Of a DNA stretch of 64,000 nucleotides, positions 9,201 to 16,963 are shown piece by piece. This stretch comes from G963667675 sp965249215. GTDB lineage: Bacteria; Chloroflexota; Dehalococcoidia; Lucifugimonadales; UBA3495. Location of the stretch: NCBI GenBank assembly GCA_965249215.1, contig CBDFLN010000002.1, positions 1,736,001 through 1,800,000 on the forward strand, read 5' to 3'. Every line of letters starts with the position of its first letter. The first letter of the stretch is position 1. Both the position numbers and the translations under genes were made by a program. The notes under the pieces were generated by a model. The model ran no database searches and was not told where the DNA came from. It saw only the letters and a program-made list of their open reading frames with translations.

Positions 9201-11724
9201 AAGTATCGGCGGCTTTGAGCCGGACCTCAGGGCTGGGGTCTTCTGAAAGGGCGCCCGATATCGCATCCAGGGCCTTCGAGCCTCCCAGAAACGCCAGGCC
9301 GTCGATGGCCGAGGCTCTAACGAGGCCGGACTCGTCATCCTCCAGAGCCTTTATCAGCGCAGCGACGGCTTGCTCGCCCATCAGGTTGGCGAGGGCCCTC
9401 GCGGCGGCGATCCGGACCTCTTCCGCATCATCCTCTTCGAGAGCAGTAGCCAGTGCATCGATGGCGTTCCGGTACCCTTCATTGCCCAGGGTATCCGCGG
9501 CTTTGGCCCGCACCTCCCACGCCATGTCATTGCCCAACGCTTCTATGAGCGGGGCGCTTACGTCTTGTAGTTCATCGGGGGACCTGCGCGAGTAGTCCAA
9601 CAACTCGTTGATCGCGCCCAAGCGGTCCTCCGGGTCGGGACTGTCGGGACTATTGAGCAGGTTGTATGCAAGCCGGTCCCTCTCGTCTTCCCACGCCTCC
9701 AGCACGTTGGCCCGGAAGGGGGCCCCGTTATAGGGAGTCGGGTCAAATCGTGTCCAACCTATGTTTTCGAACGCCACCTCCGCCCACTGGTGCGCCTGGT
9801 TGGTGTAGACCGTTTGCTGCTCCAGCTTTTCACTTATCACCCACCCCGACACCACGCGGGCCGGTATTCCCACCGACCGCGCCATGACGACGAATGCACT
9901 GCTGAACTCGCCGGCAGCGCCCTTCCCGGTCTCGAACAGGAACCAGTCAACTGAGTCTCTGCCTTCGGGAAGGACGTCATCAGCGATGGGCGCCCGCGTA
10001 TATTCGTAATTCTCCCGCAGGCTCCACGCCAGGGCTCTTGCTTTTTCATACGCGGATTCATATTCGCCCGTAATCTGTTCGGCCAGCGTACCCACCCTTT
10101 CCGGGACGCCTTCCGGCAGGCCAAGGGCAGCGGGGTCCGAATAGGTTAGTGCTCTAAGCAGCACGTCATCCGAGACCCGGGGGTGGTTTGCCGACCAGCC
10201 GTACTCGTCTACTTCACCGTTCGTCGAGAACGTGCTGCTAAACGGCCTGTACCGGCCGTCGGTATCTATGAAGGCAGCACCGATTGGGATAGGCACTGTC
10301 CCTTGGGGAACTTGTCCGTCCGGGTCACCGGCCACAACGGACGTTTTTAGCTGCTCCGTTTCTTGAGCAGCGCCACCGGTCCAGGATAGCAACGCGGCTC
10401 CCGCGTCTGCCCACGGGCCTAGCTCCCCGTCGCTTTCTTCCAGCAGCCCTGCTTGCACGAGCTGACGAGTTGGGGTCCTGGCCAGGTAGTCGAGTTCCAC
10501 CGGGTCGAGCCTGTTCCACCCCCGGCCTGTGTACGCATCACCCACATCCGTCCGCAGGTATTTTGTGGCGCCGGCTCCCGTGACCTGGAATACGGACTCG
10601 CGCCGCGGAACAGACTCCCCGCCGGCGCTGGTCCCAGGCACCCAGAAGACTTGCTCGCCCAGATAGACGACAGCCCCGCCGTTTTCCAATAAGGTTATCG
10701 AAGCGTCTTGGTCTGCCAGCAGCGACCCTGCAGCGGCCCGGAGGTCCAAGCCGCCATTTCTCAATGCCTCGAACAATGCAGATTCCGCTGCGGCTTCGAC
10801 GTCCGGGTCATCGTCTTCCAAGGCCTCCGCCAGCGCGGACTCCGCCGCTTCCGTTACCTCAGGGTCATCGTTCTCCAGGGCCTCGACCAAGGCCGAGGCC
10901 GCCGCTTCCCTTACAACCTCGTCTTCGTCTCTCATGGCCTGGGCCAAAGGCGGGACACCCGCCGGATCAGTCACCTCCCCGAAATTAGACTCTTCGCCTG
11001 ACTGGCCCGGTTGGGTCTCCAGTCCCGACTGGCCCGGCGGCCCTCCTCTGCCGGGGATCCCGGTGTCGGAGTGCAGATAAAGATTCACGGCGCCGGTGAA
11101 GTCGGTTGTCGCTTCTACGGTCGAGTGATGGTGGAACAGGTTGACCCCGTACAGGGCGGGCGAGCCGAACATGCCGAAAACGAGGGCAGCAGCCAGCCAG
11201 GCCAACAGGGGCAGCAGCAAGAACTTCGGCCTGGTGACTGCTACCAGACCCACAGTTACTACGAAGGCTGCCAGGACGGTGAGGCCCAGGGGAGTTATAT
11301 ACTTGGTGTTGACCTGGTGTTCGCCGTATTCGATGCCGCCGAACGGCAAGCCATCGCCGGATATAGCGGAGAATGCCAGGTAGAGGCCCAGGCCCAGGAG
11401 CAGCAGCGCAGCGCCGCCCAGCAGCGCGACCGGCCACCGGGGGCCCTCGCTTGTTCCCAACTTGCGCCTTAGTAGCAGCAGAGCCCCGCCGGCTAGCAGG
11501 ACTGCCATGGCCGGCGTAGCAACGGCAATTAGGGACGCGCCGCTGGGTATCTCTACGGTAAAGTCGGCCGATTCGTTGGTCGATAGCAGGTCCCCGGGGC
11601 CGTCGCCGGTGAGGCTGCTGAAGAGTTCGAAGAGGAAGAACAGCCCACCAAGGGCCACAGCCAACACGAGGAGTAAGCCCAGTTGTGACCTGAAGGTCTT
11701 AAGGAATCCGACCATCCGGCCCAT
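3265..11724 (-). CDS. Giant membrane-anchored protein with three transglutaminase-like domains, HEAT repeats and Ig/CarboxypepD-like repeats
   Basis: A 2819-aa protein of the TgpA-like transglutaminase class. Order: four or five hydrophobic segments in residues 15-195; short HEAT-like repeats at 255-335; module 1 with a transglutaminase-like core at 590-665; HEAT (PBS-lyase-type) repeats at 720-945; module 2 with its core at 1185-1262; a vestigial helical linker; module 3 with its core at 1605-1680; a long chain of beta-sandwich repeats at about 1700-2450; a membrane helix near 2470-2490; two more beta repeats; and a C-terminal segment resembling DUF4129. Catalytic positions differ: Ala604/His645/Asp661 in core 1, Cys1202/His1243/Glu1259 in core 2, Cys1621/His1662/Asp1678 in core 3. 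Each module carries the repeated NYLRT-GDVY-NG-W signature ahead of the core. The ATG overlaps a TATAAT sequence; an ATG three codons on is also possible. It is first in an operon with the membrane protein, moxR and DUF58. The likely role is envelope protein processing or cross-linking; the substrate is unknown. Confidence 0.85.
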   Translation of the reverse strand: MGRMVGFLKTFRSQLGLLLVLAVALGGLFFLFELFSSLTGDGPGDLLSTNESADFTVEIPSGASLIAVATPAMAVLLAGGALLLLRRKLGTSEGPRWPVALLGGAALLLLGLGLYLAFSAISGDGLPFGGIEYGEHQVNTKYITPLGLTVLAAFVVTVGLVAVTRPKFLLLPLLAWLAAALVFGMFGSPALYGVNLFHHHSTVEATTDFTGAVNLYLHSDTGIPGRGGPPGQSGLETQPGQSGEESNFGEVTDPAGVPPLAQAMRDEDEVVREAAASALVEALENDDPEVTEAAESALAEALEDDDPDVEAAAESALFEALRNGGLDLRAAAGSLLADQDASITLLENGGAVVYLGEQVFWVPGTSAGGESVPRRESVFQVTGAGATKYLRTDVGDAYTGRGWNRLDPVELDYLARTPTRQLVQAGLLEESDGELGPWADAGAALLSWTGGAAQETEQLKTSVVAGDPDGQVPQGTVPIPIGAAFIDTDGRYRPFSSTFSTNGEVDEYGWSANHPRVSDDVLLRALTYSDPAALGLPEGVPERVGTLAEQITGEYESAYEKARALAWSLRENYEYTRAPIADDVLPEGRDSVDWFLFETGKGAAGEFSSAFVVMARSVGIPARVVSGWVISEKLEQQTVYTNQAHQWAEVAFENIGWTRFDPTPYNGAPFRANVLEAWEDERDRLAYNLLNSPDSPDPEDRLGAINELLDYSRRSPDELQDVSAPLIEALGNDMAWEVRAKAADTLGNEGYRNAIDALATALEEDDAEEVRIAAARALANLMGEQAVAALIKALEDDESGLVRASAIDGLAFLGGSKALDAISGALSEDPSPEVRLKAADTLGDEGYQEAIDALIDALQQDEVEEVRAAAARAIAKLQGEKAVDALIMALIGDDSPQVRISAIDGLAALGDSKAIEPLLGALSDQDAEVRKAAAGALKKFGVQVTELETGGSVASADGFGTGVGVGMTALQAPEPPKIPVLRVSGAGNTNYLRTAAGDVYDNGGWRQLDPVDVVISTDQSFSGSLNETLDEWKASGNRPAPPEWVPDRFTPQASHQSTITARPYESESQFVAGIRPVSQTMINVSEEGLYRPYSETFRSSGPVESITWTGESRVFRIDDLTGAGPYADSQYVALPEGLPDRIGVLARQITEGESGVYARAKAIEEYLESNYSYAFYEPGGPRPPQGRDPVDWFLFDHQEGTCGVFSSAFVVLARSTGIPARVVSGWAIGQTDDEQTVNSDQAHQWAEVALDGIGWVTLEPTPAGGPPSRTPGFYPSEYEASDSDDTGGPNVIEDMPVEDSPEISDQAKQAITERIDEALNILAEDSGTGIFRLQQVLGDTRPGYREVAQEILKEKGGSITELESGASLVIFENQGYFVPGTGTGQSPGLPHNPVFEVQGAEHTNYLRTATGDVYQNGRWLALYPAGFWVPPGQTIPDSVSAEMEQHDGAFSRIPQERLELSLLAGFQTTPAVIHTDVIRTTPVGSLGHFPDGPLPTSLHVQSIDTLAYVRPHNVVVASSEPVPEYTWTSEIPDYSEDQLRRAVPSSDSTYVQLPSSVPDRVRQKALEVTRGYDSPYEKARALERYLSTTFPYRFADSPDDAPPAGRDPVDWFLFDHQEGTCGVFNSAFVVMARSIGIPARVVSGWAIAPHPGTQTVYTDQAHQWSEVPFLGLGWITFDATGSPNGPLARAVQAAGDLVHSSGAQIRRSTVTEIDQWPRQVRIGVPFSIGGSVDTLSGAPVNGMAVEIFINERKENGGWSLGTGTTESGRFEIEVTVPTSFDEGSYQLIAHAIGNEEYLGSWSDPETGVYSATEIQFSGPSVISVDEEGVFQGRLTEEAGDPLEGRRLRVSVQGQASFRVTTDDNGAFSFSRTFSQTGEHNVTVTLDPQEYMLGNEAKLTVMVTMPTELSIGAIESLLVGEEYVIRGALRDAPGRGLASRQVDVTLPEAVMRSVQTDRSGEFTVRGVAERPGRYSIKASFAGDRVLEPSKTGYTLSVVQPSYLELTGDKEVQVGKNYVIRGTLSDGGDAPLALKQIEITLADGSMVSELTDEQGTFEISGLAERAGRHDIEGSFPGDGTIQRSGGAYTLRVFEPVSLELGGDREVQVGEEYVVRGSMQDMRGAPLAMQQVLVTLPEEVVTSVLTDELGAFEVKGATDRPGKYTVEAAFAGDNLLEPGKSGYVLRVVEPVQLQLSGETVSPVGETYRLQGTLSTTRGDGLAGYPLTVTAAQGEPVEVETGPGGTFVWETAFEEEGEATLRVKFAGTDQLDSILASLTTTVGRTEIVVEQPEPVARGETVMLRGALVIGGQGVPDARIEVNGDQSARTNIAGAFLVRLPVSTDANLGEMDLEVSAPALEAETKVSVRVMSETNLLVTPVDDVRAGRSVLVEAKVLDDVGAGIPGAAVHYGDSEPALTDALGAALLTVEIPDEDGLTTVPLRVSYQGNDAYLPATYLASLPIQSGGGPGWLVWTLVPLTLVLGVGGGYLASRRLPLPVLAGRRFALRTVLDSIRAAAPGVDAQERPDSDEQPVEASRLEISFIKTSQEEANAWQVGEKVQAWCRLTDGSGRPIEGAVIRFAWGDEESEAEQLADRNGRCSTSWVGEKEGVYRIRAEFEGTERHWAAEASEMFELRLLAPTQLEVSFATPAKDLPAVWGVGETVTVTFALVDDAGRGLAGQPIRFAIGDTGEPEQVLTDDSGRCEAIRVGTELGVFQVDAEFEGDERHLPSEGRGQFEVVDFRDDVVRRYNSFLAHVGQKVPGISAKATPREVEAIVVGSGLTLDQRALEELIARFEEADYSEHAIGRRQFEAAYRAWRRLETQ

Positions 11725-11968
11725 TATACGGGCTTTTGCCCGAGCAAACCGGGTATTGCCGGCACAACCCCGGCGGTCCGGAAAATCGCTAGCACAGATC
11801 GCCTGCCTCGGCGGTCGCGGCGCAGGCTGCGGTGTTTTCCCGAGGGGCGATTCTCAGGGAATCAATTGGTCCTGCGAATCGCAGGCAATCCGGCGGGTCG
11901 AGGTGGGCCGGGGCCCTGTCCCGCTTGACGTGATATTGGCTGGGTACGGTTGGCGGCCCCTGAGACTA

Positions 11969-13750
11969 TCAGTCCGTCCGGTACAGGTATCGTACGTCCC
12001 AGAGTCCGTACAATGTGGGAGTCGTGTTGCCGAAGACGTTGCGGACCGCAGTCAGCCGTTCGGAGAGAGTGGTGTAAATCACCGGCACATTGTCGGAAGC
12101 GATTTGTTGCGCCTGGTGATAGAGATCAACCCGTTTGTCGCGGTCCAACTCCCGGCTTGCCATAATGTACAACTCGTCAATCCTGGCTTCCCATTCCGTC
12201 GCCGGTTCAGGCTGGTTGGGGTACCAGAGGTGCAGGCCCTCGCCGCTATGCCAGAAGCTTATGCCGCTGTACGGGTCCGGGCCGCCTGTGAAGCTAATGA
12301 TCATGGCCTCCCAATCGTAGGTAGCCGTTAACTGGGAGACGAGGTCGCCGAACTCCACCAGCTGGTAGTCCACGTTGAGCCCGATGTCACTCAACCCCTG
12401 GTGGATTAGCTCGCCGACCCTTTCACGCACGGTGTTGCCCGTGTTGGTTATCAGCGAGAACTTGATATCGTTGCCGTCGCCGTCCTCACGGATGCCGTCT
12501 CCGTCGGTATCCGTCCAACCGAGACCGTCCAGGATTTCCGCTGCTTTGTCCAGGTCGTATTCGTACATGCTCACGTCAGGGTTGTGGAAGTCGCCTGCGG
12601 CCGGGCTTACTGATGCCCATTGCGGGTAGCCGAGGCCGTGCTGAACATCGTCGATGATCGCGTCCTTGTTTATGACGTGGGCCATAGCCTGCCGGAACTG
12701 CACGTTCTGGAACCACTTGAGTTTCTCAGGTGCCAAGTAAGGCTCGCCGCTGTCAGGGTTGTTTCCGGGATTCATGTTGAAACCAAGGAACGTCGTGCCG
12801 AAAGCGGGTCCTCGACGGTGTATGGTGAAGTTTCCTTCTTCCTGCAGGGGTTCCAACCGGGCGTACTCCTCGCCTAGCACGCCGTGCACGTCCGACTCGC
12901 CTGCCAGGAACTTCTCCAACTCGGACTCCAAGTCAGGCACAATGACGTGGACGATTTCGTCCAGGTAAGGCAGGTTGTTACCCGCGTCATCAGTGAGCCA
13001 GTAGCCAGGGTTGCGTTGCATGACCACCCGCTGGCCGGGCAGGTAGCTTTCGATGGTGAAGGGGCCGGTGCCGATGATATCAGCAGGGTCGGTGTCGATG
13101 TCCCACGTTGCCGCGAAGGAGCCGTCGTCAACGTGCTGTTCGAGGATGTGCTTAGGGTAAATGGCGGTGCCCATGGACCGCAAGAACGGTGCGAAGGGCC
13201 CAGGGAGGACGCATTGGACTGTGTAGTCGTCCAGGGCAGCGACGGTCATCGGCTCCTCCTTCCATTCGCCGGTTTCCTCGTCCAGGAAGCGGAAATGGAA
13301 GGCCGGGCTGCTGCTGGCCGGGATGTCGTGGTTGTAGATGATGCGGTTGAAGGTGAAGTCCACATCGTGGGCGGTAAATGGCTCACCGTCGTGCCACTTA
13401 ACGTCGTTACGAAGGTGGAACGTCCACGTCAGACCGTCTTCAGAGCGTTCCCAAGACTCCGCCAGCAGCGGCTCGACCTCGTCGGTCAGCCACGACGTCT
13501 CGGTCAGCCCCTCGAAGAGATACCCGAGGACGCCCGACGACGATGCGTCGTTGGCAATGGCGAGATTGAAAGTCAGGGGCTCGGAGATGGTGGCGGACGT
13601 CAAGGCTCCGCCCTGCTTTCCGATGGTGTACTCGAATGCCTCGGCATTGTTTCTAAGCCGGTCGACGACGCTATCTTCGTCATCTCCGCAAGCGAGTATC
13701 GCCGCGGTCGCCAGGAGCATTGCCATTGCCAGACAGAGTGCCTTCTTCAC
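11969..13750 (-). CDS. ABC transporter solute-binding lipoprotein, family 5 (peptide/nickel type)
   Basis: A 593-aa extracytoplasmic binding protein. The N-terminus is a lipoprotein signal: two lysines, a hydrophobic stretch and lipobox ILAC with the lipidated Cys at residue 21, followed by acidic residues. The body shows the family-5 (DppA/OppA-like) pattern: LAESWERSEDGLTWTFHLR, VKWHDGEPFTAHDV, GTGPFTIESY and FRQAMAHVINKDAI. It would deliver an oligopeptide or similar ligand to an ABC importer at the outer face of the membrane. No permease or ATPase genes are adjacent, so the partner is elsewhere. It starts with GTG preceded by GAGG about 8 nt upstream. The length is slightly above average for the family. 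Confidence 0.92.
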   Translation of the reverse strand: MKKALCLAMAMLLATAAILACGDDEDSVVDRLRNNAEAFEYTIGKQGGALTSATISEPLTFNLAIANDASSSGVLGYLFEGLTETSWLTDEVEPLLAESWERSEDGLTWTFHLRNDVKWHDGEPFTAHDVDFTFNRIIYNHDIPASSSPAFHFRFLDEETGEWKEEPMTVAALDDYTVQCVLPGPFAPFLRSMGTAIYPKHILEQHVDDGSFAATWDIDTDPADIIGTGPFTIESYLPGQRVVMQRNPGYWLTDDAGNNLPYLDEIVHVIVPDLESELEKFLAGESDVHGVLGEEYARLEPLQEEGNFTIHRRGPAFGTTFLGFNMNPGNNPDSGEPYLAPEKLKWFQNVQFRQAMAHVINKDAIIDDVQHGLGYPQWASVSPAAGDFHNPDVSMYEYDLDKAAEILDGLGWTDTDGDGIREDGDGNDIKFSLITNTGNTVRERVGELIHQGLSDIGLNVDYQLVEFGDLVSQLTATYDWEAMIISFTGGPDPYSGISFWHSGEGLHLWYPNQPEPATEWEARIDELYIMASRELDRDKRVDLYHQAQQIASDNVPVIYTTLSERLTAVRNVFGNTTPTLYGLWDVRYLYRTD

Positions 13751-13944
13751 CTCAGTTCCTCTCGTATGAGTATTTTCGGGACAATAGTACCACTTAAGGA
13801 TGGCCGGGTCCTATCGGCTTCCTTGCCTGGTTCCGGGGTAAGGAGCCTGGCTGCTGCCCTGGCTTAGTGCGGCTGCATATGCGTTTTTGACGCCGATTCC
13901 GAAACGCGGGTATTGCTCCGACGATTCGGGGGATAGAGCTTGCC

Positions 13945-14358
13945 CTAAACTTCTCGCAATGCAACTACCGGTATCTCCCGTTTGGTCCGCGCCTGGTAGG
14001 CTTCATACCTGGGCGCCGCGTCCTTAATACTCTCGAATCTGCGATGCCGGTCGTCGCCAATCAATGGCTCGGCGCGCATCCCACGCCTGCCCGCGCGGGT
14101 CTGTACCTCCACCATGGGGTTGGCGACCAGGTTGTGGTACCAGTCGGGATTGGTGGGCGCCCCACCCAACGAGGCAATTACCAGCAACGCGCCGTCATCC
14201 TCGAGGTAGAGCAGCGCCACCGTCCGTTGCTTTCCAGACCGCCGGCCCTTCGTCGTTAGCAACAGCACAGGCAGTTCGAATTGGCCCAATAGCCGCCCTC
14301 CGGTGAGCCGGAAAACAAAGATATGGAACGGAACGAAGAACCACAGGAACAACCTCAT
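13945..14358 (-). CDS. Deazaflavin (F420)-type nitroreductase family protein
   Basis: A 137-aa protein of the DDN-like split-beta-barrel family that binds deazaflavin F420 (or a related flavin) and reduces quinones or nitro compounds. Diagnostic stretches are LLTTKGRRSGKQRTVAL, VIASLGGAPTNPDWYHNL and ANPMVEVQ, which form the cofactor-binding core. The reading frame is open upstream as far as 14514 inside recQ, but that extension is Pro/Arg-rich and unlike the family. ATG at 14358 has GGAG six nt upstream and gives the normal family length, so it is preferred over ATG 14370. It is downstream of recQ on the same strand. The physiological substrate is unknown. Confidence 0.85.
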   Translation of the reverse strand: MRLFLWFFVPFHIFVFRLTGGRLLGQFELPVLLLTTKGRRSGKQRTVALLYLEDDGALLVIASLGGAPTNPDWYHNLVANPMVEVQTRAGRRGMRAEPLIGDDRHRRFESIKDAAPRYEAYQARTKREIPVVALREV

Positions 14359-14455
14359 GCCTGTCTCCATTGTCTTAGTGTCCAGCCTACGGTTGATCGG
14401 GGAATGCTGGCGGGGACGCACGGATGGTGGTTTTGAATGCAAGCCGGGGACGTGC

Positions 14456-16654
14456 TTAGTCCGGGGCCAGTCCCTGCCGACGAAAGGGTATCCGAGCCAG
14501 CCGCAACTCGTCATAGGTGAACCGGGATCCGAGGAATTCCCAAACGGACTTCAAAGAGGCGCTGCCGCAAACTCCGAACGCCTCCCTGATTTCGTCGAGC
14601 CTGTCGTTATCCGGAAGCAACTGGGCCAAGTCCAACTCAACCCCTCGCTGCGCCAGCCGCTCCAAGTGGCCGATGACGGTGGTTTCCGCCAGGCCCCGGT
14701 GCTGGGCAATCTGGCTGACGGACATCCCTTGAGCCAGAAGCTCGTTGGTCGCGTCTTCGGTTGTTCTCCGCCGCAACTTTGGCGGTTCCGGCTGGACCTC
14801 GGCCTGGCCCGACCGCTGCCGCATAAGGGCAGCAGCGGTCAGACCGCTGGACTCTGTGTAGCTCTTGATAGCCTGCAAGAACTTTGACCCATACCGTTCC
14901 AGCTTTGTCTGGCCGACTCCATGGATAGAGGGCAACTCCTCCATGCTCAGCGGGAACTTGGCCGCCATGTGTCTTAGGGTCACGTCTCCAAACACCACGA
15001 ACGGAGGAACACCTTGATCGTCGGCCAGCTGCCGGCGCAAGGTGCGCAGCTCCTCGAAGAGGCCGATGTCGTACTCCATTACCTCGCTGGGCTTGCCTGG
15101 TCCAGTTTGTTCGGTCGGGGGAGTTGGTTTGGGCAGTGCAAGGGTGAGGCTTTGGCGCTCTTTCAGGAACTCCCTGCCGGCATGAGTGACGGCAAGGGTC
15201 GGGTACTCACCCTGGCTCCTGGCCAACAGCCCTTCAGCTTGCAGCCGGCCTATGATTTCCCTCAGTTCATCACGGGTCCTGTCCTGGGCGATACCGTGGA
15301 CCCTCAACTGATCATGGCCCAATTCCAAGATGCGCTTGTCCCTGCTGCCGGTCAGCACCTGGATTACGTGGTTTGCGCCGAACCGTTGGCCGGTACGGAC
15401 CACGGCGGAAAGGATTTTTTGGGCAATTTCAGTGGCATCGACCAGGTCCCGGGACTCCAGGCAAATATCGCACCCACCGCAGTTGTCTGTGCCCCACTCC
15501 TCCCCGAAATATTCCAAGATGGTCTTGCGACGGCATACCGGCGATTGGGCGAAGTCCGCCATCCTAGCCAGCTTCTCACGGGCGCTCCGGCGTTCCTGGT
15601 CGTCTTCTATCTGCTTGATGAAGTACTCCTGCTTTGCCTTATCGGCATAGCTGTAAAAGAGCACGCAGTCGCTGGGCAACCCGTCCCTGCCCGCCCGGCC
15701 GGTCTCCTGGTAGTAACCCTCCAAAGATTTGGGCAGGCTGTAGTGGACCACCAGGCGAACGTCGGGTTTGTCTATGCCCATGCCGAAGGCTATGGTAGCA
15801 ACAATGATGGGCGCCCGGTCGTGGATAAAATCGTCCTGGGTGCGCTGCCGGGTTGAGCCGTCCAACCCGGCATGGTAGGGGAGAGCGGCCAGGCCCTGGG
15901 CTTTGAGACTCCCGGCCAGGTCTTCGGTTTCCTGACGGGAGAAGCAGTAGATGATGGCGGACTGTCCCTGGCGTTCCTGCAGGAGTGACAGCAGTTGGTT
16001 CCAGTGGTCTTTCTTGGGCCGGACGGAATACACAAGATTGGACCGGTTGAAGCTGGACAGGAAAACTTGCCCTTTTTCCAGGTCGAGCTGGTTGACGATG
16101 TCTTCCCGTACCCGCTGGGTGGCAGTAGCCGTCAAAGCGACAACCGGGACTGAGGGAAAGCCCTGACGCAGCTGCCGGAGGTTGCGGTACTCGGGGCGAA
16201 ATTCATGGCCCCATTCTGAGATGCAATGGGCTTCATCTATAGCTATGAGGGCCAGGTCCAAGCTGTGGAGGAAGCGGTTGAATCCAGGCATGGCCAGTCT
16301 TTCCGGGGCGACATACAGTATCTTGACCTGCCCTCCGCGCACCTCCCCCTGCACCTGTTGTATCTCCGAAGCTGGGAGAGAGCTATTGATGTACCGGGCG
16401 GCGATGCCGTTCGCCTCCAATCCGTCCACCTGGTCTTTCATCAGAGCGATGAGAGGCGAGATTACAAGTGTGGTCCCTTTAAGGGAGAGGGCAGGCAACT
16501 GGTAGCAAAGAGACTTGCCGCCGCCAGTGGGCATGAGGGCAAGGGTGTCCCGGCGGTCCAAGACGTTGGCAATTATCTCTTCCTGCAGAGGCAGGAAGCT
16601 GTCATACCCGAAGTAGGACCTGAGGGCCGGAAGCAGGCTAGTTGCTGTGGTCAT
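14456..16654 (-). CDS. recQ: ATP-dependent DNA helicase RecQ
   Basis: A 732-aa superfamily 2 3'-5' DNA helicase for recombination and replication repair. Walker A TGGGKS is at residues 43-48, DEAH at 140-143, and the motif SFNRSNLVYSV separates the two helicase lobes. Motif VI reads YYQETGRAGRDG. The RecQ C-terminal zinc site has four Cys (VCRRK, NCGGCDIC) around residues 373-397, followed by a winged helix, an HRDC domain (about 530-610) and a C-terminal helix-turn-helix extension ending the protein. This is the full RecQ architecture, slightly longer than E. coli RecQ because of the tail. It is divergent from the molybdenum hydroxylase gene. Confidence 0.95.
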   Translation of the reverse strand: MTTATSLLPALRSYFGYDSFLPLQEEIIANVLDRRDTLALMPTGGGKSLCYQLPALSLKGTTLVISPLIALMKDQVDGLEANGIAARYINSSLPASEIQQVQGEVRGGQVKILYVAPERLAMPGFNRFLHSLDLALIAIDEAHCISEWGHEFRPEYRNLRQLRQGFPSVPVVALTATATQRVREDIVNQLDLEKGQVFLSSFNRSNLVYSVRPKKDHWNQLLSLLQERQGQSAIIYCFSRQETEDLAGSLKAQGLAALPYHAGLDGSTRQRTQDDFIHDRAPIIVATIAFGMGIDKPDVRLVVHYSLPKSLEGYYQETGRAGRDGLPSDCVLFYSYADKAKQEYFIKQIEDDQERRSAREKLARMADFAQSPVCRRKTILEYFGEEWGTDNCGGCDICLESRDLVDATEIAQKILSAVVRTGQRFGANHVIQVLTGSRDKRILELGHDQLRVHGIAQDRTRDELREIIGRLQAEGLLARSQGEYPTLAVTHAGREFLKERQSLTLALPKPTPPTEQTGPGKPSEVMEYDIGLFEELRTLRRQLADDQGVPPFVVFGDVTLRHMAAKFPLSMEELPSIHGVGQTKLERYGSKFLQAIKSYTESSGLTAAALMRQRSGQAEVQPEPPKLRRRTTEDATNELLAQGMSVSQIAQHRGLAETTVIGHLERLAQRGVELDLAQLLPDNDRLDEIREAFGVCGSASLKSVWEFLGSRFTYDELRLARIPFRRQGLAPD

Positions 16655-16963
16655 AGAAAGATTGACATCTCGCGGGCGTCAACGGTTCTGGACAGTTACC
16701 GGGCGGGCCCGAACCATCGTACTGCTAGCTTTCCAACAGGGCAAGGCTGGCGGTGACACTGGCGCAAGGGCAGCAGCCGATTCCGAACGTCGGTCCGATC
16801 AATTTTCAAGCAATCCCCAACGGCGCCCTGTCCAACTCTTCACCGTTGCCGGCTTCTGTGGGACTTGACACCGATGGGCCGAGGGCATAGATTCGCTTGG
16901 GTTGGTGAATTGTTCCCATTCCGGGCAACCGGCCCGGTGTAAATATTGTGTGAGGTAAGGTAT
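16655..16963. other. Divergent intergenic region recQ / molybdenum hydroxylase
   Basis: These 309 bp separate two divergent genes and should hold both promoters. I could not identify convincing -35/-10 pairs or dyads. A ribosome binding site (GAGGTAAGG) lies at its right end before the ATG at 16964. No supported ORF or RNA gene is visible. Confidence 0.5.

Noticed and set aside
3472..11472. Many long open frames on the plus strand opposite the transglutaminase gene
   Set aside because: They shadow a high-GC coding sequence, lack ribosome sites and give Pro/Arg/Ser-rich translations.
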